Assembly (NCBI RefSeq): GCF_000971275.1
Contig: NZ_LAPV01000166.1
Span: 1-64,000 of the forward strand
Origin: Devosia psychrophila
Lineage (GTDB): Bacteria; Pseudomonadota; Alphaproteobacteria; Rhizobiales; Devosiaceae
Length of the DNA: 64,000 nt
Direction of reading: 5' to 3'
Under the pieces are notes generated by a model. It saw only the letters and a program-made list of their open reading frames with translations, made no database searches and was not told the origin of the DNA. Shown here in pieces: positions 9,824-15,438 of the stretch. Both the position numbers and the translations under genes were made by a program. The stretch's first letter is position 1, and every line of letters begins with the position of its first letter.

Positions 9824-9986
9824 CAGGTTCCTTTGCCACGCCCTTGAAAGGGCCGGTCGACTGTTTGACTTCCATGAATTGCCCGCTGCGCTCGTCGCGT
9901 TTCTGAAACATCCCATTGGAATGCTGAAACTGAGTGCGCGCTGTTACGGCGCCACGACGGTGATCGTTTCCAGTGTTCTTTGCCAT
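9798..9986 (-). CDS. Small conserved basic protein, 62 aa
   Basis: A 62-residue hydrophilic protein with the pattern MAKNTGN-HRRGAV, a middle KRD and GQFM segment, and PFKGVAKEPDG at the end. I recall similar short proteins (MAKNTG...KGVRKE) as a widespread unnamed family; no function is known to me. An excellent ribosome binding site (AGGAG, six bases before ATG) supports the start. It is the first gene of the three-gene minus-strand operon leading to DUF2235, and faces the XRE gene across a 104-base gap holding an inverted repeat. Confidence 0.65.
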   Translation of the reverse strand: MAKNTGNDHRRGAVTARTQFQHSNGMFQKRDERSGQFMEVKQSTGPFKGVAKEPDGRDSKNS

Positions 9987-10008
9987 TTGTAACTCCTGCT
10001 TGCGGTTG

Positions 10009-10046
10009 TTGATGCCAATTGCTAGATTGCAATTGCCCAACATCAA
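10009..10046. promoter_or_regulatory. Nested inverted repeat, candidate operator of the XRE/ImmA switch
   Basis: The divergent gap contains CAATTGC (10016-10022), six bases, GCAATTG (10029-10035), itself flanked by TTGATG (10009-10014) and CATCAA (10041-10046). A further half-copy, AATTGC, lies at 10064-10069. A symmetrical element of this size between an XRE repressor gene and an oppositely oriented operon is what an XRE dimer operator looks like. It could control both directions. No promoter boxes are assigned with confidence. Confidence 0.6.
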
Positions 10047-10090
10047 TCACACGACAAGGGAGTAATTGCAAGAGTGAAATTGGAGGTCAC

Positions 10091-10456
10091 ATGTCAAATG
10101 ACCGATTTGATGCTGAGGGCTTCTATGCCGCGCTCGACAGCGAGCGTCAGGCGAGACGCCTTACATGGAAACAGGTCGCAGCACAGGCCGAAGTTGCCGC
10201 ATCGACCTTGACACGAATGGGACAAGGCCGACGGCCAGATATCGACGGACTTGCCGCACTTGCCTCGTGGGCCGGAATCGATGTCAAAGTATTTTATAGA
10301 ACTGCGTATTCAGATCAAAGGACAGCAGAACCCCTTACGAAGATAACAGCCCTTCTTCGCGCAGATAAAAACCTTAGTGGGGAAAGCGCTAAGGCATTGG
10401 AATCAATGTTAAAATCCGCATACGAACACATGCGAAAGACTAGAGATGTCGAGTAG
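10091..10456 (+). CDS. XRE-type helix-turn-helix regulator (ImmR-like)
   Basis: A 121-residue DNA-binding protein. The helix-turn-helix covers residues about 18-65: LTWKQVAAQAEVAASTLTRM, then DIDGLAALASWAGID. The C-terminal ALLRADKNLSGESAKALESM helix is typical of repressors partnered with ImmA-like proteases. GGAGGT four bases before the ATG fixes the start. Its 3' end overlaps the protease gene by 11 bases, so they are made together. By analogy with ImmR/ImmA and DdrO/PprI it would repress until cleaved. Confidence 0.85.
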   Translation: MSNDRFDAEGFYAALDSERQARRLTWKQVAAQAEVAASTLTRMGQGRRPDIDGLAALASWAGIDVKVFYRTAYSDQRTAEPLTKITALLRADKNLSGESAKALESMLKSAYEHMRKTRDVE

Positions 10457-11033
10457 ATTTAGGCGCGGTTTCATAAAGGAAGCAGAAGAATATGCAGTCG
10501 AGTTCCGTGAGGAGCTTGGACTTCCCGAGATCGCGCCTATGACTTCACTAGAATTAGCAAGGCACTTGGACATTCCTCTGACCAAATTATCAGAATTATC
10601 TGATTTGGATGCTGGAGCCGTAAGCTTACTTTCAAACGCAGGCTCGGCTGCCTTTTCTGCAACGGCACTTTGTGATGGCAGCTATCGTCATATCGTTTTC
10701 AACGATTTGGTTCATTCAAATCGTGTCAACTCAAGCATAATGCACGAAATCGCACATGTGGTTCTCGGCCACCCACCCATGCCTCCGCTCACGGAACATG
10801 GACACCGCAATGTAGATAAGACACTTGAGCAAGAAGCCGACCACCTAGCCTTCACGCTGCTTGTACCAAAGCGTGCAGCGTTACACGCGTTTGAGAATTT
10901 TGGTTCTTTATCTGACGCGGCGCGTCACTACGGTGTCAGCAACTCTTTGCTGACACTACGTTACCGTCTGTGCGACGTGGCGCGGTGGTCAACAAATAGA
11001 CGCAGGAAGCTTTCCCAGCCGATACAGCAGTAG
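10446..11033 (+). CDS. ImmA/IrrE-family metallo-endopeptidase (COG2856)
   Basis: A 195-residue putative zinc protease. HEIAH at residues 100-104 is the HExxH zinc site, with a likely third ligand in LEQEADHLAFTLLVP (Glu about 130), the usual ImmA/IrrE spacing. The family cleaves the adjacent XRE repressor in response to a signal (SOS or quorum in ICEBs1, DNA damage in Deinococcus). The gene overlaps the XRE gene. Base composition is visibly AT-richer than the flanking housekeeping genes, a sign of horizontal origin. Confidence 0.88.
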   Translation: MSSRFRRGFIKEAEEYAVEFREELGLPEIAPMTSLELARHLDIPLTKLSELSDLDAGAVSLLSNAGSAAFSATALCDGSYRHIVFNDLVHSNRVNSSIMHEIAHVVLGHPPMPPLTEHGHRNVDKTLEQEADHLAFTLLVPKRAALHAFENFGSLSDAARHYGVSNSLLTLRYRLCDVARWSTNRRRKLSQPIQQ

Positions 11034-11126
11034 CTGATTATGTCCCTTCATTATCAATACCCCTTATCGTGATGGAACCCCCGCCCCCGTAATCCTTTCT
11101 TCACCATGATCTCCGGGGCGAAGGCT

Positions 11127-11384
11127 ATGAGCACCAGCGAATTGAAGCGTCTGCATCCGCATCAGCGACATCCGCATGATGCGGTTATTGTTACTGTGCG
11201 GCGGGCGCTGGGGCGGACTGTGGCCGATGTGGCGGCTGTGGAAGTGATTGCCGATTTTCCGCTGCCGGTGCCGGCGGCGCTGCGGGCAGCCGAGACGATG
11301 CGGCAGGAAAACGGGCTCAATCGGATTGCGGTCATTGTCGATGATGGCGACTGGAAGCCGGAATGGGGCCTGCTGGTCGACTGA
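11127..11384 (+). CDS. Hypothetical protein, 85 aa
   Basis: A small soluble protein beginning MSTSELKRLHPHQRHPHDAV and ending DDGDWKPEWGLLVD. It is compact and without membrane segments, and contains VPAALRAAETMRQENGLNRIAVIVDDGDW, which looks like a helix-strand unit. I do not recognise a family. The start at 11127 has GAAGG just upstream; an ATG at 11106 lacks a ribosome binding site. GC content returns here to the level of the core genome, marking the end of the accessory pocket. Confidence 0.6.
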   Translation: MSTSELKRLHPHQRHPHDAVIVTVRRALGRTVADVAAVEVIADFPLPVPAALRAAETMRQENGLNRIAVIVDDGDWKPEWGLLVD

Positions 11385-11485
11385 CCGGCTTGCTGGTGAC
11401 CGGCTCTCTTTTGAGACTATTTCCGGCGAACTAATCCCCGGCTGCTGGCCAAGACTTATTATCTCCTGTGAGACAGGAGACGCCG

Positions 11486-11959
11486 ATGCCGCGCAAATTC
11501 CCCGCCGTGACCCATGCCCTCGCCGCGCGCCACGAGGCGTTGTGGCTGAGGCTAAACGCCCTGCATGCCCAGATCGCGCCGATTGCCGCGCGGCGCCCGC
11601 TGAGCCTGGTGTCGGCCTATAGCATCACAATCGCCGAGGGCCTGCTGCGCGAGGCCATGCCTTTTCTCGGCACTGACGAGCGCCTGCCGGTCGCGGCGGA
11701 GGATCATGGCGGGCTGGTGACGCAGCTCGGTCAGGCGCTGGCGCAGCTGGAGCATTGGGAAAGCCGCAATGCGGGCTGGCGCCATGACCTCAACGCCTAT
11801 GTCTGGCTGGTGGCGGGAGACGCGATCTTGCCGGTGCGCCGGCTGCGGCCCAAGCTGGTCACTCCCGTTGCAGAGCGGCTCGATCCCAAGCGGGAGGCCT
11901 ATGTGGCCGATCTGCGCGCCAAGGTAGCCAAGCGGATCGAACAGTTCCGCAACCGCTAG
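11486..11959 (+). CDS. Hypothetical helical protein, 157 aa
   Basis: A soluble, mainly alpha-helical protein (ALAARHEALWLRLNALHAQI and LVTQLGQALAQLEHWESR are amphipathic). It has no signal peptide or known motif. AGGAG eight bases before the ATG at 11486 supports this start over the GTG at 11468. The C-terminus is basic (RAKVAKRIEQFRNR). No function is assigned. Confidence 0.6.
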   Translation: MPRKFPAVTHALAARHEALWLRLNALHAQIAPIAARRPLSLVSAYSITIAEGLLREAMPFLGTDERLPVAAEDHGGLVTQLGQALAQLEHWESRNAGWRHDLNAYVWLVAGDAILPVRRLRPKLVTPVAERLDPKREAYVADLRAKVAKRIEQFRNR

Positions 11960-12403
11960 CCCGCGATTCAAGCAACGCGTTTACCCCGTCACAAAAACTT
12001 ATCCCCGCCGCCTGAACCGGCGGCATAATTGGCCCATCTTTCCGGGATGCGGGCGGTACTGCAGCGACCAGTAGCCGGAAGATCGCCGGGAGGGAGAGGG
12101 TCGCGCCTCGCCCTGGGCTGCGCGGAGGTGACAATCGGGCGGGCGCTACGGCAAACGCTGGGGTCACGATCCGCCTTCCGACAAAGTCCCGGCACTCCGA
12201 GACGGCTATCGTCGCACTTCCTATCCCTTACAGCGGCGCAGCCGTCTCGGGGTCCACCTGACCAATCGCACCGGAAGCCTACGTGGCCAGCCGGGGCTTT
12301 GGCGCGTCGGAACGGCCAAATAATCCCCCCATTTTTGGTAAAAGGTGTATGAAGGCCCTTTCGGGGCTCGATTGTCTGGTCCTTTTCAGCAGGAGACACC
12401 CCC
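11960..12403. other. 444-base gap with an inverted repeat, no convincing gene
   Basis: No ORF here has both a start with a ribosome binding site and protein-like composition. The gap holds an 11-base perfect inverted repeat, CCGAGACGGCT at 12197-12207 and AGCCGTCTCGG at 12240-12250, extendable by about three more pairs, with a 32-base loop. It lacks a T-run, so it is not a standard terminator. It could be a structured RNA or a decayed gene. Confidence 0.4.
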
Positions 12404-12628
12404 ATGCACAAATATCAAGTCGGCCAGGTGCTCGACCTGCTGCCCAATCGGGGCGCTTCCAGCCGCAAGGCCGGCGAATGCAAGATCGTGGCGTTGCTGC
12501 CCTATGAGGGCCATGTGATCCAGTATCGCGTGCAATCGACCACCGAGAGCCACCAGCGCATCGTCAGCGAGAACGATCTCAAGCTCGGCGCGGGCGAGCT
12601 CTTGCAGCTTGGCACGCGAGAAGATTAA
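12404..12628 (+). CDS. Conserved small hypothetical protein, 74 aa
   Basis: A 74-residue soluble protein (MHKYQVGQVLDLLPNRG...ENDLKLGAGELLQL). The pattern of alternating strands (KIVALLPYEGHVIQYRVQ) suggests a small beta-barrel. AGGAG nine to ten bases before the ATG supports the start. It sits 31 bases before the glutathione peroxidase gene and may be co-transcribed. I recall similar unnamed proteins in Hyphomicrobiales; the role is unknown. Confidence 0.7.
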   Translation: MHKYQVGQVLDLLPNRGASSRKAGECKIVALLPYEGHVIQYRVQSTTESHQRIVSENDLKLGAGELLQLGTRED

Positions 12629-12659
12629 CTATCCTCCCATCCTTGGGAGCCGCTATTTT

Positions 12660-13124
12660 ATGACACAGCTGAGTGATTTTACCCTGCCCCTGCTCGACGG
12701 CAGCGCGCAAAACCTTGCCGATTATGCCGGCAAGGTGGTTCTGGTGGTCAATACCGCCAGCCAGTGCGGGCTAACGCCGCAATATGGCGGGCTGGAACAG
12801 CTGTGGAGCGACTATAAAGAGCAGGGCCTCGTGGTGCTGGGGTTCCCCTGCAACCAGTTCGGCAGCCAGGAGCCGGGCAGTGCCGGCGAAATCGCCGAAT
12901 ACTGCGAGACGCAATATGGCGTCAGCTTCCCGATGTTCGGCAAGATCGAAGTCAACGGCGCCAGCCAGAGCGAACTCTATAGCTGGCTCAAGACGGCCTA
13001 TCCGGGCGATGTCGAATGGAATTTCGCGAAATTCCTGATCGGCCGCGATGGACAGGTGGCGGCGCGTTTCCCGGCCGATATGCCGCCGGAAAACATGGTT
13101 GCGGCAATCGAGCAACAGCTCTAG
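12660..13124 (+). CDS. Glutathione peroxidase family protein (cysteine type)
   Basis: A 154-residue thiol peroxidase that reduces hydroperoxides, probably with thioredoxin or glutathione as donor. The active site is NTASQCGLTPQY with peroxidatic Cys 36 in place of selenocysteine; the Gln of GFPCNQFGSQEPG (also carrying a second, possibly resolving, Cys) and the Trp-Asn of VEWNFAKFL complete the tetrad. Length and motifs match bacterial BtuE/Gpx. The ATG at 12660 gives the usual short N-terminus; GGGAG is about 12 bases upstream. Confidence 0.93.
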   Translation: MTQLSDFTLPLLDGSAQNLADYAGKVVLVVNTASQCGLTPQYGGLEQLWSDYKEQGLVVLGFPCNQFGSQEPGSAGEIAEYCETQYGVSFPMFGKIEVNGASQSELYSWLKTAYPGDVEWNFAKFLIGRDGQVAARFPADMPPENMVAAIEQQL

Positions 13125-13234
13125 CCGCGATTTCCTCGGTTGCGGAACTTCGCCTCCCAGCGCCCGTTGTTGGACCACGGGGCGGAATACCGGCGCGGAT
13201 TTATCCCCGCCGCCGCAAACTGAGGAATAATACC

Positions 13235-13882
13235 ATGAAGAAGATTGTTCTGGCCTCCGTGGCCGCACTGTCCCTTGCCGCCGCTTTTCCAGCTTTTGCC
13301 CAGGACAAGGTTGTCGGCGTTGAAACCCAGACCGACAACGAAGCGGCTGGCGCTACCGTCGGCGCAGCGGGCGGCGGAGCCACAGGCGCTGTCATCGGCG
13401 GCCTGCTCGGTGGTCCGATCGGCGCGGTGATCGGGGGCTTTGCCGGCGCCACCATCGGTGCCGAAGCGGGCATCGCGACAGCCTCGATCGATTATGTCAG
13501 CGCCAATCCGGTTGAGCCGGTGTATTTTGCCGGCAACGCCGATGTCGGCTTCGTGGTCCCCGCCGATGTGACCATCTACCCGATCGAGGGCGATGCGAAC
13601 TATGGCTATGTCTATGCCAATGACCGCGTCTGGATCGTCAACCTCTCGACCCGCGCCATGGTGCAGTCGCCGGGCTATCTGGTGTCCCAGAGCAACGCCG
13701 ATTATGCGCTGGCCAATCCTGTGACACCGCTGGAATTCCAGGGTGACGTGGTGGTCGGCCAGGTGCTGCCAAGCGGCGCCGTGGTCAGCACCATTCCCGA
13801 TTCGCGCTATGGTTATGTCTACTTCGGCGACCGCCCGGCGCTGGTCGATTCCCAGACCAACACGGTGATCTGGGTCCGCTAA
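13235..13882 (+). CDS. DUF1236-type secreted protein with glycine-zipper segment
   Basis: A 215-residue exported protein. MKKIVLASVAALSLAAAFPAFAQ is a Sec signal peptide. Residues about 38-80 are a glycine-zipper-like hydrophobic stretch (GAAGGGATGAVIGGLLGG, GAVIGGFAGATIGAEAG). Two DUF1236-like repeats follow, each with a YGYVY core (NYGYVYANDR about 125, RYGYVYFGDRP about 195). DUF1236 proteins are common in Hyphomicrobiales and probably envelope-associated. GAGGAA upstream supports the start, and a terminator follows at 13890. Confidence 0.85.
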   Translation: MKKIVLASVAALSLAAAFPAFAQDKVVGVETQTDNEAAGATVGAAGGGATGAVIGGLLGGPIGAVIGGFAGATIGAEAGIATASIDYVSANPVEPVYFAGNADVGFVVPADVTIYPIEGDANYGYVYANDRVWIVNLSTRAMVQSPGYLVSQSNADYALANPVTPLEFQGDVVVGQVLPSGAVVSTIPDSRYGYVYFGDRPALVDSQTNTVIWVR

Positions 13883-13889
13883 TATCTCA

Positions 13890-13920
13890 GCCGCCCGGTT
13901 CACCCCGGGCGGCTTTGCTT
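13890..13920 (+). terminator. Rho-independent terminator after the DUF1236 gene
   Basis: Nine-base stem GCCGCCCGG (13890-13898) / CCGGGCGGC (13905-13913) followed by TTTGCTTTGC, eight bases after the stop codon. Confidence 0.8.
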
Positions 13921-13965
13921 TGCTCCAGCCCCGCGCTATACCGATCCATCGGGCGGAGGGCGCAG

Positions 13966-14430
13966 ATGGCCGACATTCTGGATTACTGCAAGGGATTGGC
14001 CAGAGCCAGTTTCAAGCCCGGTGCGGTGATGCTCCCCGAGGGCGAGCGCCTAGGCCGGCTTTACGTGCTGGTTGAAGGGCAAGTGGAGGTGATCCGCGAA
14101 CGCACCCAGGTCACCCATGTCGACGAGCCCGGTTCGATCTTCGGCGAAATGGCCGTGCTGCTTGACATGCCGCATTCGGCGACGGTCAAGGCGCTGTCCG
14201 CCGTCACCGCCTACGAAATCCCCGATGCGCTGACATTTCTCGATTCTCGCCCGGAATTCTCGCTGCATATCGCCACCATGCTGGCGCGGCGGCTGTATTA
14301 CACCACGTCCTATCTGGTCGACCTGCGGCAGCAAGCCGCCGGCAAGCGGCAGGATCTCGACCTGGTCGATGAAATTCTCGCGACGCTGGTCGATCCGACC
14401 AATGTGCGCAATCCACGCAAGCGGGGCTGA
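13966..14430 (+). CDS. Stand-alone cyclic-nucleotide-binding-type (Crp/Fnr sensor) domain protein
   Basis: A 154-residue protein that is almost only a cNMP-binding fold: GEGE-like loop LPEGERLGRLYVLVEGQVEV, then the phosphate cassette EPGSIFGEMAVLLDMPHSATV, then a C-helix. There is no DNA-binding helix-turn-helix. The arginine that normally holds the cyclic phosphate (consensus RxA) is His here (PHSA), so cAMP or cGMP binding is doubtful. GGCGGAGGG lies upstream of the ATG. The next gene starts four bases after the stop, so the protein is probably made with the SelW-like protein. Confidence 0.85.
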   Translation: MADILDYCKGLARASFKPGAVMLPEGERLGRLYVLVEGQVEVIRERTQVTHVDEPGSIFGEMAVLLDMPHSATVKALSAVTAYEIPDALTFLDSRPEFSLHIATMLARRLYYTTSYLVDLRQQAAGKRQDLDLVDEILATLVDPTNVRNPRKRG

Positions 14431-14433
14431 ACT

Positions 14434-14724
14434 TTGGCCGAAACCAAGCCGGTGCTGCGCATCACCTATTGCACCCAGTGCAACTGGCTGCTGCGCTCGG
14501 CCTGGATGGCGCAGGAAGTATTGTCGACCTTCAGCCTCGAAATGGGCGAAGTTATCCTCGTGCCCGCAACCGGTGGTATCTTCGAGATCGCTCTTGATGG
14601 GGAGGTGATCTGGGAGCGCAAGCGTGACGGGGGTTTTCCGGATGTGAAACAACTCAAGCAAATGGTACGCGACCGGATCGATCCCGAACGCAGCCTCGGC
14701 CATACCGATGGGCACAAGGCCTAG
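14434..14724 (+). CDS. SelT/SelW/SelH (Rdx) family thioredoxin-like protein, Cys form
   Basis: A 96-residue protein of the Rdx family. The redox motif is CTQC (Cys 13 and 16; the second position is Sec in animal SelW), followed by NWLLRSAWMAQEVLSTF and the family's ATGGIFEIALDGEVIW strand-loop. FPDVKQLKQMVRDRI is the usual C-terminal helix. The role is thought to be redox signalling or repair; the partner is unknown. The start is a TTG at 14434, three bases after the preceding stop codon, implying translational coupling. Confidence 0.9.
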   Translation: MAETKPVLRITYCTQCNWLLRSAWMAQEVLSTFSLEMGEVILVPATGGIFEIALDGEVIWERKRDGGFPDVKQLKQMVRDRIDPERSLGHTDGHKA

Positions 14725-14778
14725 GTCAAAGACTGAGTAAAGCTGGACACGCCCGCGCTGCAGCGGTCTTATCCGGCC

Positions 14779-15438
14779 ATGATTGATACCGCGCGATTCC
14801 CCGACGTGATGCTGCTGACGGCCGGCAATGAAATGGTTCTGCGGCCGGTCGTCGGCCTACCGCTCATCGAGCGCATTATGGCCAATGCCAAAGCTGAAGG
14901 CGCCAAGCGTTTCGTGGCGAATGGCCTGCCGGGTGATCATGGCGTGCTGGCGCATTTCGGCGGCCTGGTCAAAGTCAGCCGCGAAGAAGTTGCGCTGGGC
15001 AGCGGCGGCGGGGTCAAGCAGGCGTTGCCGATGCTGCATGCCGATCCGTTTTTCGTGATGGAGACCAACGCCTTCTGGCCTGCCGCCAGCGATGCGCCGT
15101 TACAGCGGATGCTGGCACGATATGCGTCACCAGACGATATCGTGCTGCTATGCGTGCATCCGAATATGGCGGTCGGCTTCAATCGTAGCCACGATTTCTG
15201 CCTGTCGCCGCAAGGCCTGATTACCCGCGATTATGGCGCGCCGGTGATCTCGGCCGGTGTGGCACTGATCGGCAAAACCCTGTTCGCCGGCGCGCCGGAT
15301 TGCGCATTCTCGCTGGACCTGTTGATCGACGCGGCGCTGGAGCGCGAAACGCTGCATGGTGTCGTGCTCGATGCGCCATGGTTCCAGATCAAGGACGACG
15401 CCGCGCTGGCCGAGGTCGAAAAGCGGCTTGCCCCATGA
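14779..15438 (+). CDS. Nucleotidyltransferase-fold protein (MurU-like), probably catalytically degenerate
   Basis: A 219-residue protein aligned by eye with the alphaproteobacterial sugar-nucleotidyltransferases (MurU type) that usually precede addB. Kept are GSGGGVKQALPML, DPFFVMET-AFW, ISAGVALIGKTLFAGAP, a SLDLLIDAAL segment and a C-terminal tail. Lost are the nucleotide-binding signature near the N-terminus (consensus AGxGTRMxP...PKPL; here TAGNEMVLRPVVGLPL, without the Lys) and the metal-binding Asp after the central strand (here TNAFW). It may be a pseudoenzyme. It overlaps addB by four bases. Confidence 0.75.
   Translation: MIDTARFPDVMLLTAGNEMVLRPVVGLPLIERIMANAKAEGAKRFVANGLPGDHGVLAHFGGLVKVSREEVALGSGGGVKQALPMLHADPFFVMETNAFWPAASDAPLQRMLARYASPDDIVLLCVHPNMAVGFNRSHDFCLSPQGLITRDYGAPVISAGVALIGKTLFAGAPDCAFSLDLLIDAALERETLHGVVLDAPWFQIKDDAALAEVEKRLAP

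Noticed and set aside
12029-12352. 107-codon open frame in the 11960-12403 gap
   Set aside because: Arg/Pro/Ser-rich random composition, no ribosome binding site; an opposite-strand frame of similar length is equally unconvincing.
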